Source: Rhizobium indicum
GTDB taxonomy: Bacteria > Pseudomonadota > Alphaproteobacteria > Rhizobiales > Rhizobiaceae
Reading direction: 5' to 3'
NCBI RefSeq assembly: GCF_005862305.2
Contig: NZ_CP054021.1
Span: 2,932,501-2,996,500, forward strand
DNA: 64,000 nucleotides
Shown: piece after piece, positions 26,781 through 35,543 of the stretch
Position numbering within the stretch: position 1 is the first letter of the stretch
How the letters are laid out: every line of letters begins with the position of its first letter
Position numbers and translations under genes: made by a program
Notes under the pieces: generated by a model
What the model was told of the DNA's origin: nothing
Seen by the model: the letters and a program-made list of their open reading frames with translations, nothing else
The model's database searches: none

Positions 26781-27255
26781 CATCTTGCGCAACCTGGACA
26801 TCTGTCACCCTGGCGGCGGCCTCCTGCCGCTTCTGGATGCGCTCGCGTGAGGAGACGCCGAGCAGATCGGCGATACGCCAGATCACATGGTCTTCCATTT
26901 CGCTGCGCTCGCCATCGGCATAGACGATGTCCCAGAGGATGCCGATCAGCTCCAGCCGTTGCTCGGTATTGAGATGGCGCTTCAGGTCGGCGGTAAAGCG
27001 ATAATAGTCGACGGCGGAGCTTTCTGCCTCGAGGCCGGCGGCCATCAGAGCATCGAGCTGCTTGCCGTCGAGCGCATACTGCTCCTTCAGGAGCTTGCGC
27101 AGTCGCTTCTTCTCGCTGGCTTTGATCTGGCCGTCGGCCTCCATGACCTGCATGCAGAGCGCTGCCACCGTGATGCGCGGATCATCAGGGGCGAAGCCTT
27201 TCTTCGGGTTGTCGGCGGTGAGCTTCTGGAAAAATGCCTGAAAGCGTTCGAACAT
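26770..27255 (-). CDS. TerB-family protein
   Basis: This 161-residue all-helical protein has the TerB-like acidic metal-binding motifs: MEADGQIKASEKKRLRKLL at about residues 38-56 and YADGERSEMEDHVIWRIADL near residue 120. TerB-family domains are tied to tellurite resistance and metal or membrane stress, but in this heme-biosynthesis context the role is not known. The ATG at 27255 begins the typical N-terminus (FERFQAFFQKL). It follows hemY by 17 bp and overlaps the amidotransferase gene. Confidence 0.85.
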   Translation of the reverse strand: MFERFQAFFQKLTADNPKKGFAPDDPRITVAALCMQVMEADGQIKASEKKRLRKLLKEQYALDGKQLDALMAAGLEAESSAVDYYRFTADLKRHLNTEQRLELIGILWDIVYADGERSEMEDHVIWRIADLLGVSSRERIQKRQEAAARVTDVQVAQDDAD

Positions 27256-27272
27256 GCGGTTTTCGTTCCATT

Positions 27273-28889
27273 TCAAAAAAGGCGGAGCCGTGTCTTGGGT
27301 TCCGGTTCCACCCTGGGATCGCGAACGCCGGGATCATCCGGCAGTCCGCCAAAGAAAGGTTTCGCCTCGCTTGGCGCCGGCGCTTTATCGCTCACGACCG
27401 GTTCGACGGGTTTCGGTTTTGCCGATCTCGGTGCCGGCGTGGGGCGCACGGCCTCGGCAATCGTCGCGGCGCGTTCCAGCTCAATGATGCGATGGTCGTT
27501 GACCGGGCTTTCCGGCCTGACGTCACGCAGCGGCGGCAATGTCTTCAAAGCCGTTTCGATCGAGGCCGGGGCCGGACCGTCTTCGAGCGCACCCTCGATC
27601 TGGCCGAAGGGCGCCTTCCATTCGAAGGCGTCGAGACGGCCGGTCACTGGCGATACCGGCAGCCACTTGTCCGACACGGAGCCGTCTGCCACCCAGGCCG
27701 GATCGCGCGGCGCCTTGAGCGCCTGGGCCAGCCAATGGCGCACGCGGCCCTGGTCTCCGGTCTCGGCTTCTTCGATGTCGGCCAAGAGCAGGTAGGCGGC
27801 TTCACGCGGCTGCATGCGCGCCGCTGCTTCCGCTTTGGCGCGAGCCTTGGCGAATTCCTGCGCGTCGAGGGCTGCCTGGGCGACGACGAGAAGGGATTCG
27901 ACGTTGTTCGGTCGCTGTCCTTCCAGCCGTTCGGCACGCTTCAGCCGGTCGAGCGTGGAATCGCCGCTGCGGGCCCTGACATAGGCTTGGCCGATCTCGG
28001 GATGAGGGGCCGATTTCCATGTCTGTTCGAGGATCGAGGCGGCCTTGCGGACGCCACCTTCGCGAAACAGCGCCTTTGCGGCGATGAGGGCCGCCGGAAT
28101 GAAATCGGCGGCAAGTTTCAGCGCCTGCAGAGCGTCGTCGCGGGCACCCGTCGGGTTGCTTTCCAGCTTCTCGCCGGCGCGCGCCGTCAGGAGCACGGCG
28201 TGCAAACGGTTGGCTTCGGCCTTTTCGACGACGCGGGCGGCCTTCTGCTGTTCGAGCAGGCGGATCGCATCGTCCCAGTGGCCGGCCTGGCTGCGATATT
28301 CGAGCGTCGCCTGTGCGGCCCAGGGAAGATATGGCGCGTTGTCGGCAGCCTTTTCGGCATATTGGCGGGCCGCCTCGTTGGCCCCGAGACGGCGGGCTTC
28401 CAGATAGAGGCCGCGCAGGCCGAGTTCGCGCGTCTCGGGATCGTTGGCCATGGCCTCGAACTTGGCGCGCGCCTCATCATGGCGACCTTCGATCAGGGCG
28501 GCCTGGGCCTCGAGCAGGTTGATCAGCGGTTCCTGATCGGCGCGGATGAGGCCACGTGAGCGGGCGGCCATCTTGCGGGCAAGCAGCGCATTGCCGGCGC
28601 CGGCGGCGATCAGGCCGGTCGACAGCGCCTGATACCCGCGGTCCCGCTTGCGGGCGCGAAAATAACGCGTCACCGAATGCGGCGAGGTCCAGACCAGGCG
28701 GACGAACCACCAGGCGATCATCACGGCGGCGACGAGGGCGATGATTGCGCTGGCGGCGACGATCAGCTTCGTCTGGTAGATCTGGCCCTCCCAGATCAGC
28801 GAGAGGTCACCGGGACGATCGGCGAGCCAGGAAAAGCCATAGGCAAGAAGCAGCACGAAGAGGGCGAAGACGACAAGGCGGATCAGCAT
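27273..28889 (-). CDS. hemY: HemY-type TPR membrane protein
   Basis: This 538-residue protein has two N-terminal transmembrane helices (about residues 2-20 and 42-62, the HemY_N domain). Tetratricopeptide-like helical repeats follow to about residue 420, then a proline-rich low-complexity tail. It is the HemY found downstream of hemCD in proteobacteria, thought to scaffold late heme enzymes at the inner membrane; it is not the oxygen-dependent protoporphyrinogen oxidase of the same name. It follows the Mic60 homologue by four bases, so the genes are tightly coupled. Confidence 0.9.
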   Translation of the reverse strand: MLIRLVVFALFVLLLAYGFSWLADRPGDLSLIWEGQIYQTKLIVAASAIIALVAAVMIAWWFVRLVWTSPHSVTRYFRARKRDRGYQALSTGLIAAGAGNALLARKMAARSRGLIRADQEPLINLLEAQAALIEGRHDEARAKFEAMANDPETRELGLRGLYLEARRLGANEAARQYAEKAADNAPYLPWAAQATLEYRSQAGHWDDAIRLLEQQKAARVVEKAEANRLHAVLLTARAGEKLESNPTGARDDALQALKLAADFIPAALIAAKALFREGGVRKAASILEQTWKSAPHPEIGQAYVRARSGDSTLDRLKRAERLEGQRPNNVESLLVVAQAALDAQEFAKARAKAEAAARMQPREAAYLLLADIEEAETGDQGRVRHWLAQALKAPRDPAWVADGSVSDKWLPVSPVTGRLDAFEWKAPFGQIEGALEDGPAPASIETALKTLPPLRDVRPESPVNDHRIIELERAATIAEAVRPTPAPRSAKPKPVEPVVSDKAPAPSEAKPFFGGLPDDPGVRDPRVEPEPKTRLRLF

Positions 28890-28893
28890 GTTC

Positions 28894-30141
28894 TTACTCC
28901 TCCTTGCCGGTGCCGGAGACCGCTTTCGACAGCGCCCCGCCGACCAGTTCCTCGACGCGGATGCGCGCTTCGAGCGATTGCTTGAAGGCGGCGGAGGCCT
29001 GTTTGCCGAGGGCGGGCAGGCTGTTCCATTCGGCGGAGGCGCCTGGCAGGTCGCCGTTCTTCACCTTTTCCTCCATGCGGGCGGCGATGGCTTCGACGCT
29101 TTCACCCTCGATATTGCCGACGGGACGAACGGTCACCAGCGACTTGGCGCTCGACATCAGCCGGTCCGACCAGCTCTGGTTCGGATCCGGCTGGTTGACG
29201 GCTTCGACGATCGCGGTGGCGACATCGGGAACCTCGCCCACCAGCTCGGTGCGTGAGGGAATGCCGGTCTCGGCAAAGGCTCTAAGGTCGGCGACGGCTG
29301 GATCGTCAGGCGCGACGCCGGCGAAGGTGTCGAGTTCGGCCAGGAACGGGCCACCGCGATCGATCGCCGCCTTCAGGGCGGCAGCGGCGATCGCCCGGGC
29401 AACGGCGACGTCCTCGCGCGGCTCGTTCAGCTTCTTTTCGGCCTCTTCGAGGCGCTTGGCGATATCGGCGCCGTTCGTCGTCTGCTGCTCGGAAGACTGG
29501 GCAAGCGTCGAGCGCAGCTGGTCGACCTGACCGGTCAGTTCTGCAATCTTCTGGTTGAGTGCATCGACATTGACAGAATCGGCCGGCGCGACGGCCGCGG
29601 GAGCCTTTGCAGCCGTTTCCAGCACAGCGACGCGTTTCGCAAGCTCGCCGTCATCTGTGCTCACCGGATTGGCGGCAAGGTTGGCGACGGCCTGTTTCAG
29701 GCCGTCGATCTCACCGGCAAGATCGGCTGTCTCCGGCGAGGTCGTCTGCGGCGCGGAGGAGCCCGGGAGGTAACCCGCATACTGGATGGCGCCGGCGCCA
29801 AGCAGCGCCACGAGGCCGCCGAAGATGCCGGCGGCAATGAGGCCGGAGGTGCCGGCGCTCTTCGGCGCGGGCTGTTCAGGAGGAGGGGTGAAGGAAGGTT
29901 CTGGAGCTGCCGGTTCCTCCTCCGGCGCATCCATCACAGGCTTCTCTTCATGTTCGGCATGCGACGCAGTCTCGGTTTCGGGCGCCAGGCCGACATCGGC
30001 GGTGGTGCTGTCGGCATCGCCGGTTTCATTGTCTACCGGTTTTTCGGTATCGGCTGCAGCGGCGAATTCCTGTGCATCGAGGTCGATCGTGACCGGTTCG
30101 TCGGCGCTCTTCGAATGGCGTGGCGGGTTTCCCGATACCAT
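28894..30141 (-). CDS. Alphaproteobacterial Mic60/mitofilin homologue (COG4223)
   Basis: This 415-residue inner-membrane protein has an acidic disordered N-terminus (residues 1-97), one transmembrane helix (about 99-121) and a long coiled coil in the periplasm (about 140-265). The C-terminal mitofilin-type domain is at about 290-405. In alphaproteobacteria this protein is the relative of mitochondrial Mic60, which shapes cristae; the bacterial versions deform intracytoplasmic membranes. Position between hemD and hemY is the known conserved arrangement. The ATG at 30141 follows AGAGGA. Confidence 0.9.
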   Translation of the reverse strand: MVSGNPPRHSKSADEPVTIDLDAQEFAAAADTEKPVDNETGDADSTTADVGLAPETETASHAEHEEKPVMDAPEEEPAAPEPSFTPPPEQPAPKSAGTSGLIAAGIFGGLVALLGAGAIQYAGYLPGSSAPQTTSPETADLAGEIDGLKQAVANLAANPVSTDDGELAKRVAVLETAAKAPAAVAPADSVNVDALNQKIAELTGQVDQLRSTLAQSSEQQTTNGADIAKRLEEAEKKLNEPREDVAVARAIAAAALKAAIDRGGPFLAELDTFAGVAPDDPAVADLRAFAETGIPSRTELVGEVPDVATAIVEAVNQPDPNQSWSDRLMSSAKSLVTVRPVGNIEGESVEAIAARMEEKVKNGDLPGASAEWNSLPALGKQASAAFKQSLEARIRVEELVGGALSKAVSGTGKEE

Positions 30142-30230
30142 GAGGTCCTCTTTATCCTGCATTGCAACGAAACTAGACAGTGATGCCAGTTAAGGGAAGA
30201 GGTTAGATCAAATTTGGGCGGTTAGAGCCT

Positions 30231-30938
30231 TCAAAGCAGCGACAGAAGACTTTTCTCATCCGCCATCGGTGAAATCTCGCTGCTTTTTTTCAGAGCCGTC
30301 GGGATGGCTTGCGCCACCGCTTCGCTGAGGCAGAGAAGGCGGACTGCACTGTGTTCCGGCAGGGCCGATCGCAGGTCCGGCACGCGAAAGAAATCCTCCG
30401 CCGTCTGCCGGGAATAGAAGAGAATGGCGTCAGGAGGAGACCTTGAGAAAATCGCTTCGATCTCGGCCGGGCCGGGAACGATCGGCTGCATGCGGTAGCA
30501 TTCGGCGATGGAAAAACGGATGCCTAGTTCTCGCAATCTTCCTTCAAAAGTCTCGGCGCGCGGTGTGCCGGCAAGATAGAGCAACCCGTCGGCGCCCCGC
30601 GCCGCGACGAGATCGGCGAGATCACGGCCGTTGCCCTGGGATGAGGCGACCGATCGGAAGCCGAGGCTGCGCGCCTCTTGCGCCGTCGTTTCGCCGACCG
30701 CAAAAAGCGGACGGGCAAGATGCGGGTGAAGTTGCTCGCCGAGCGCGGAGAGGACCCTGATGGCTTCGGCGCTGGTCACCGCGATTGCGCCGCTGGTGGT
30801 TGCAAGCGCATCTGCGGCGGCATTGCCGTCGTGCAGCGGCTGACGCAGCGGCAGCAGTAGCGGCTCGTGGCCCATATCGCGCAGACGTTGTGCGGTTCTA
30901 GTTGCCGAATGCGCGGAGCGGGTGACGAGCACGCGCAT
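30231..30938 (-). CDS. hemD: Uroporphyrinogen-III synthase
   Basis: HemD closes and isomerises hydroxymethylbilane to uroporphyrinogen III. The 235-residue protein shows the expected N-terminus (RVLVTRSAHSATRTAQRL), ITSAEAIRVL and AVGETTAQEARSLGF, plus a C-terminal second lobe with FYSRQTAEDFF. HemD is poorly conserved, so position counts: it begins seven bases after hemC. The start at 30938 is chosen by the family N-terminus; the open frame upstream lies inside hemC. Confidence 0.9.
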   Translation of the reverse strand: MRVLVTRSAHSATRTAQRLRDMGHEPLLLPLRQPLHDGNAAADALATTSGAIAVTSAEAIRVLSALGEQLHPHLARPLFAVGETTAQEARSLGFRSVASSQGNGRDLADLVAARGADGLLYLAGTPRAETFEGRLRELGIRFSIAECYRMQPIVPGPAEIEAIFSRSPPDAILFYSRQTAEDFFRVPDLRSALPEHSAVRLLCLSEAVAQAIPTALKKSSEISPMADEKSLLSLL

Positions 30939-30945
30939 GGCCGCT

Positions 30946-31875
30946 TCAGTGCCAGTCGTCGAAAAAGGCGCTGCCGGCCCTGGCACGCACGTCCTGGCCG
31001 GCGCGGGTGCCGAGTGCTGCCGCATCGCGGCGGTGGCCGTCGGTCGTCACCGCATGCTGGCTGCGGCCGTCGGGTGTGATGATGAGGCCGGAGAACCGGA
31101 TCAGGTCGCCTTCGCAGACGGCATAACCGCCGATCGGCGTGCGGCAGGAGCCGTCGAGTGCGGCGAGGAAGGCGCGTTCGCAGGAGACGGTGTCGAAAGT
31201 CGGCGCGTCGTTGACCGGCGCCAGCAGATCGTCGACCCTGGCATCGCCGATGCGGCTTTCAATGCAGATCGCTCCCTGCGCCGGCGCCGGCGGGAAGGTG
31301 TCGGGATCGAGGATATCGGTCAGCACGTCGACCTTGCCGAGGCGTTTCAGGCCGGCAAGCGCCAGCAGGGTCGCATCCACCTCGCCTTCTTCGAGCTTGC
31401 GCAGGCGCGTTTCCACCAGGCCGCGGAAGGTGATGACATTGATATCCGGCCGCATCCGGCGGATCAGCGCCTGGCGGCGGAGCGATGAGGAACCGACAGT
31501 GGCGCCATGCGGCAGGTCGATCAGTTTGCGTGCGGTGCGGCCGATGACGGCGTCGCGGATATCTTCGCGCGGCAGATAGGCGGAGAGATAAAGCCCCTCG
31601 GGCAGCTTCGTCGCCATATCCTTGGCGGAATGCACGGCGAAATCGAGCTCGCCGGCGGTAAGCTTCTGTTCGAGCTCCTCGGTGAACAGGCCCTTGCCGC
31701 CGATCTCGGCCAGCGACCGGTCGGTGATGCGGTCGCCCTTGGTCGTCAGCACGACGATCTCGAACATGTCCTCGGGCAGATGATGCGCCGCCATCAGCCT
31801 GTCGCGGGCTTCATGCGCCTGGGCAAGCGCCAGCGGGCTGCCTCGCGTGCCGATCCGGAAAGGTTTTGTTTGCAT
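30946..31875 (-). CDS. hemC: Porphobilinogen deaminase (hydroxymethylbilane synthase)
   Basis: HemC polymerises four porphobilinogens into hydroxymethylbilane for heme and cobalamin. The 309-residue sequence has [14 protein letters not shown] at the N-terminus, [22 protein letters not shown], and the dipyrromethane-cofactor cysteine in [11 protein letters not shown]. The start at 31875 gives the canonical N-terminus; the frame stays open far upstream, antisense to tsaD, which is not coding. It is the first gene of a hemC-hemD-Mic60-hemY-TerB-amidotransferase unit, with 72 bp to divergent tsaD. Confidence 0.97.
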   Translation of the reverse strand: MQTKPFRIGTRGSPLALAQAHEARDRLMAAHHLPEDMFEIVVLTTKGDRITDRSLAEIGGKGLFTEELEQKLTAGELDFAVHSAKDMATKLPEGLYLSAYLPREDIRDAVIGRTARKLIDLPHGATVGSSSLRRQALIRRMRPDINVITFRGLVETRLRKLEEGEVDATLLALAGLKRLGKVDVLTDILDPDTFPPAPAQGAICIESRIGDARVDDLLAPVNDAPTFDTVSCERAFLAALDGSCRTPIGGYAVCEGDLIRFSGLIITPDGRSQHAVTTDGHRRDAAALGTRAGQDVRARAGSAFFDDWH

Positions 31876-31947
31876 CCGTTCTATTCCGTTGTTACCGGAG
31901 TTCTCGTAAACGGGTTTCCATCCCATCGCAATCAACGAACAGGTTTC

Positions 31948-33057
31948 ATGGTTCCCTTTCTGCGCATCCTTGGCATCGAAACGAGCTGCGACGAGACCGC
32001 CGCCGCGGTCGTCGAGCGCGATGCGGAGGGGCATTCCAACGTGCTGTCGGACGTGGTGCTTTCCCAGCTCGACGAACATAGCGCCTATGGCGGCGTGGTG
32101 CCAGAGATTGCCGCACGCGCCCATGTCGAAGCGCTGGCCGAGCTGATCGAGGAAGCGCTGAAGCGCGCCAATGTGTCGCTCGATGATGTCGACGCCATCG
32201 CCGCCACGTCGGGGCCGGGGCTGATCGGCGGGCTGCTGGTGGGGTTGATGACCGGGAAGGCGATCGCCAGAGCCGCCGGCAAGCCGCTCTATGCGATCAA
32301 CCATCTCGAGGGCCATGCGTTGACGGCGCGGCTGACGGACGGGCTGTCCTTTCCCTATCTGATGCTGCTCGTCTCCGGCGGCCATACCCAGCTCATCCTG
32401 GTGCGTGGTGTCGGGCAATACGAACGCTGGGGCACGACGATCGACGATGCGCTCGGCGAAGCCTTCGACAAGACGGCAAAGCTGCTCGGCCTGCCCTATC
32501 CCGGCGGCCCGGCGGTGGAGCGGATGGCGCAGGCCGGCAATCCCGATCGCTTCGACTTTCCGCGGCCGCTGGTCGGCGAGGCAAGGCTCGACTTTTCCTT
32601 CTCCGGCCTGAAGACGGCGGTGCGGCAGGCGGCGCAGGATATCGCGCCGCTTAGCGATCAGGACGTCGCGGATATCTGCGCCTCGTTCCAGAAGGCGGTT
32701 TCGCGGACGCTGAAGGACCGTATCGGCCGTGGCCTGCAGCGATTCAAGACGGAATTTCCAGCGACATTCCCAGCGACTGGCGAAAAGCCGGCGCTCGTCG
32801 TTGCCGGCGGTGTCGCCGCCAATCTCGAACTGCGCGGCACGCTGCAGGCGCTGTGCGACAAGAATGGCTTCCGCTTCGTCGCGCCGCCGCTCAGGCTCTG
32901 CACCGACAATGCCGTGATGATCGCCTGGGCGGGACTGGAGCGGATGGCGACCGGCGCCGCACCGGATGCGCTCGACGTGCAGCCACGCTCGCGCTGGCCG
33001 CTCGATTCCAATGCGGAAACGCTGATCGGTTTCGGAAAACGAGGGGCCAAGGCATGA
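31948..33057 (+). CDS. tsaD: tRNA N6-threonylcarbamoyladenosine biosynthesis protein TsaD
   Basis: TsaD transfers the threonylcarbamoyl group to A37 of ANN-decoding tRNAs, with TsaB and TsaE. The 369-residue sequence carries [14 protein letters not shown] at the N-terminus and the metal-binding HxxxH of NHLEGHAL. The nucleotide-site block LVSGGHTQL and the C-terminal [12 protein letters not shown] are also present. The ATG at 31948 is the family start; the frame is open much further upstream opposite hemC. Its stop overlaps the gpsA start by four bases. Confidence 0.97.
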   Translation: MVPFLRILGIETSCDETAAAVVERDAEGHSNVLSDVVLSQLDEHSAYGGVVPEIAARAHVEALAELIEEALKRANVSLDDVDAIAATSGPGLIGGLLVGLMTGKAIARAAGKPLYAINHLEGHALTARLTDGLSFPYLMLLVSGGHTQLILVRGVGQYERWGTTIDDALGEAFDKTAKLLGLPYPGGPAVERMAQAGNPDRFDFPRPLVGEARLDFSFSGLKTAVRQAAQDIAPLSDQDVADICASFQKAVSRTLKDRIGRGLQRFKTEFPATFPATGEKPALVVAGGVAANLELRGTLQALCDKNGFRFVAPPLRLCTDNAVMIAWAGLERMATGAAPDALDVQPRSRWPLDSNAETLIGFGKRGAKA

Positions 33058-34037
33058 GCGAAAACATCGCCGTCGTTGGATCGGGGGCTTTCGGCACGGC
33101 GCTTGCCGCGGTCATCGCGCTTGCCGGCCGCAGCGCCGTAAAACTCGTCGGGCGCGATCCGTCCCTGATTGCCGATCTGAAGGCCGAACGGCTGCATGAT
33201 GCGGTGCTGCCCGGCATTCTCCTGCCCGATACGCTGGAATTTTCCGCCGAGGCGGATGCGATCACTGGTGCCTCCATCGTGCTGTTTGCAATGCCGTCGC
33301 AGGCCCAGGCCGATGCGGCGCGGCAATACGGACCTTATCTTTCCAAGGATGCTGTCGTCGTCACCTGTGCTAAGGGTATCGAACGGGCGACCGGCAATCT
33401 TCTGACCGACATGCTGGAACGGGAACTGACGGACCATTCCGTCGCCGTGCTCTCCGGTCCGGGTTTTGCCGCTGATATCGCCAAGGGCCTGCCGACGGCG
33501 ATGGCGATTGCTGCAGCCGACATGGAAATTGCGGAGCGGCTCGCTCAGGCGATTTCCGGGCGGACCTTCCGGCTCTACGCTTCCAACGACCGGATCGGCG
33601 TGCAGCTCGGCGGCGCGCTGAAGAATGTGCTGGCGATCGCCTGCGGCATCGTCGAAGGCCGTGGCATCGGCGATTCCGCGCGCGCGGCGCTGATTGCGCG
33701 CGGGCTTGCGGAAATGTCGCGTTTCGTCGTCGCCAAGGGCGGCCAGGCGGACACGGTGCGCGGGCTTTCCGGCCTCGGCGATCTGGTGCTGACGGCAACG
33801 AGCCATCAATCGCGAAACCTGCGCTTCGGCATCGCGCTCGGGCGCGGCGAAAAGACCGACCCCCTGCAGGGTGCGCTGGTGGAAGGCGCGTTTGCCGCCT
33901 CCGTCGCCTCGCGGCTTGCGGCGGAATTGAAGGTCAGCATGCCGATCACCGATGCCATTTCCGCCATCATCGACGGCAAGCTCGATATATCAGAGGCGAT
34001 AGAGCAGCTGATGACGCGTCCGATCACCACCGAATAG
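33054..34037 (+). CDS. gpsA: Glycerol-3-phosphate dehydrogenase [NAD(P)+]
   Basis: GpsA reduces dihydroxyacetone phosphate to glycerol 3-phosphate for phospholipid synthesis. The 327-residue protein has the Rossmann motif [12 protein letters not shown] at residues 7-18, [16 protein letters not shown] and the catalytic-lysine block [17 protein letters not shown]. The start overlaps the tsaD stop (ATGA), the standard alphaproteobacterial arrangement, and YciI and EVE genes follow on the same strand. Confidence 0.96.
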   Translation: MSENIAVVGSGAFGTALAAVIALAGRSAVKLVGRDPSLIADLKAERLHDAVLPGILLPDTLEFSAEADAITGASIVLFAMPSQAQADAARQYGPYLSKDAVVVTCAKGIERATGNLLTDMLERELTDHSVAVLSGPGFAADIAKGLPTAMAIAAADMEIAERLAQAISGRTFRLYASNDRIGVQLGGALKNVLAIACGIVEGRGIGDSARAALIARGLAEMSRFVVAKGGQADTVRGLSGLGDLVLTATSHQSRNLRFGIALGRGEKTDPLQGALVEGAFAASVASRLAAELKVSMPITDAISAIIDGKLDISEAIEQLMTRPITTE

Positions 34038-34046
34038 GAGACAGAC

Positions 34047-34340
34047 ATGCTTTTCGCCCTTCTCTGCAAGGACAAACCGGGACATCTGAACGTGCGCATG
34101 GATACGCGTCCGACGCATATCGAATATCTGAACAAGCTGAATGCCGAGGGCACGCTGAAGATCGCCGGCCCGTTTCTCGATGACGACGGCAAGCCCTGCG
34201 GCAGCCTGATCATCGTCGAAGCGGAATCGAAAGAGGCGGCGCGTTCGCTTGCCGATGCCGATCCCTATGCCAAGGCCGGACTATTCGAAAGCGTCGACGT
34301 CAAGGCCTACAACTGGGTCTTCAACAAACCGGAGGCGTGA
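34047..34340 (+). CDS. YciI-like protein
   Basis: This 97-residue YciI-family small protein has a ferredoxin-like alpha-beta fold with the conserved His-Asp type pair (RPTHIEYLNKL, LADADPYAKAGLF). Members are thought to be small enzymes or binding proteins of unknown reaction. It lies 9 bases after gpsA and its stop is just before the EVE gene start, so the three are cotranscribed. Confidence 0.9.
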   Translation: MLFALLCKDKPGHLNVRMDTRPTHIEYLNKLNAEGTLKIAGPFLDDDGKPCGSLIIVEAESKEAARSLADADPYAKAGLFESVDVKAYNWVFNKPEA

Positions 34341-34342
34341 GC

Positions 34343-34774
34343 ATGGCGCATTGGCTCTATAAATCCGAACCCGCATCCTGGTCCTGGGAGCAGCAGAAGG
34401 CTGCCGGCGAAAAGGGCACAGAATGGACTGGCGTCCGCAACTATCTGGCGCGCAACAACATGCGGGCGATGCAGATCGGCGACAAAGGCTTCTTCTATCA
34501 TTCCAATGACGGGCTGGAGATCGTCGGCATCGTCGAAGTCTGCGCCCTGTCGCATCCCGATTCTTCCGCCAAGGGCGATCCGAAGTGGGATTGCGTCGAT
34601 ATCCGCGCCGTCATGGACGTGCCGAAGCCGGTGACGCTGAAGGATGTCAAGGCGAGCGAGAAGCTCGCCAAGATGGCGCTCGTCACCTCGATGCGGCTTT
34701 CGGTGCAGCCGGTGACCGAGGAGGAATATCTCGAAGTCTGCCGCATGGGCGGACTGGACAATCCGCCGCGTTGA
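34343..34774 (+). CDS. EVE domain-containing protein
   Basis: This 143-residue protein consists of a single EVE domain, a PUA-like fold that binds modified bases or RNA. Characteristic are the N-terminal WLYKSEPASWSWEQQ, WTGVRNYLARNNMRAMQIGD and FYHSNDGLEIVGI segments. GGAGGC precedes the ATG at 34343; an in-frame GTG six bases earlier overlaps the YciI stop. The human relative is THYN1. Its stop overlaps the TTG start of the methyltransferase. Confidence 0.92.
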   Translation: MAHWLYKSEPASWSWEQQKAAGEKGTEWTGVRNYLARNNMRAMQIGDKGFFYHSNDGLEIVGIVEVCALSHPDSSAKGDPKWDCVDIRAVMDVPKPVTLKDVKASEKLAKMALVTSMRLSVQPVTEEEYLEVCRMGGLDNPPR

Positions 34775-35463
34775 AGACCGATCCGCAAGCTTTCATCCGC
34801 GCCAATACCAGCCTGATGCCACCGCCGCATGTGCCGGAGATTTCGCTCCATCTGGCAAGCGAGGCGCATGAGCTCTGGTTGAAGACGGAGGAGGAGCTGG
34901 AAGCGATCGGCCTGCCGCCGCCCTTCTGGGCTTTTGCCTGGGCGGGCGGCCAGGGACTGGCGCGCTATGTTCTCGATCATCCCGAGACGGTGCGCGGCAA
35001 GCGCGTGCTGGATTTCGCCAGCGGTTCCGGCCTTGTCGGCATTGCGGCTGTGATGGCCGGCGCCCGGGAGGTCATGGCTAGCGATATCGATCCCTGGGCG
35101 GAGGCAGCAGTCCGGCTGAATGCCGAGGCCAATCGCGTTTCGCTCGGATTTACCGGCGCCGATCTGATCGGGCAGGCGGTCGATGCGGATGTCGTGCTTG
35201 CCGGCGACGTCTTCTACGATCGCGCGTTCGCCGATGCGCTCGTTCCCTGGTTCGCAAAGCTCGCAGCCGACGGCAAGAGGGTGCTGGTCGGTGATCCCGG
35301 ACGCAGTTACCTGCCTCGGGATCGGCTGGAATTCTGCGCGGTTTATGAGGTGCCGGTGACGCGGGCGCTGGAGGACAGCGAAATCAAGAAGACGACAGTG
35401 TGGCGTTTCGCTATTTCGACGCGGCACGAGATATCCAAAATGTTCCCGACGAACTTAACCTGA
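34771..35463 (+). CDS. Class I SAM methyltransferase, METTL20/ETFB-lysine methyltransferase-like
   Basis: This is a protein lysine methyltransferase of the seven-beta-strand type, about 230 residues. Seen are PPFWAFAWAGGQGLARYVL, the SAM motif VLDFASGSGLVGIA, and ASDIDPWAEAAVRLNAEAN, which are characteristic of the METTL20 relatives in alphaproteobacteria that methylate ETF-beta and ribosomal protein L7/L12. No ATG lies at a suitable place; TTG at 34771 overlaps the EVE stop (TTGA) and gives the family-typical length. The last 15 residues form a variable tail. Confidence 0.82.
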   Translation: MKTDPQAFIRANTSLMPPPHVPEISLHLASEAHELWLKTEEELEAIGLPPPFWAFAWAGGQGLARYVLDHPETVRGKRVLDFASGSGLVGIAAVMAGAREVMASDIDPWAEAAVRLNAEANRVSLGFTGADLIGQAVDADVVLAGDVFYDRAFADALVPWFAKLAADGKRVLVGDPGRSYLPRDRLEFCAVYEVPVTRALEDSEIKKTTVWRFAISTRHEISKMFPTNLT

Positions 35464-35543
35464 CATCACCGCGCTGGCTTATGACGGGATAGCGTGCATA
35501 TTCACACGGGCTATCCGCAGAGCGTTGATCAACGGGGGAACTT

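Noticed and set aside
30946..32418. Long N-terminal extension of hemC
   Set aside because: The added 180 codons run antisense to tsaD; the canonical HemC N-terminus starts at 31875.
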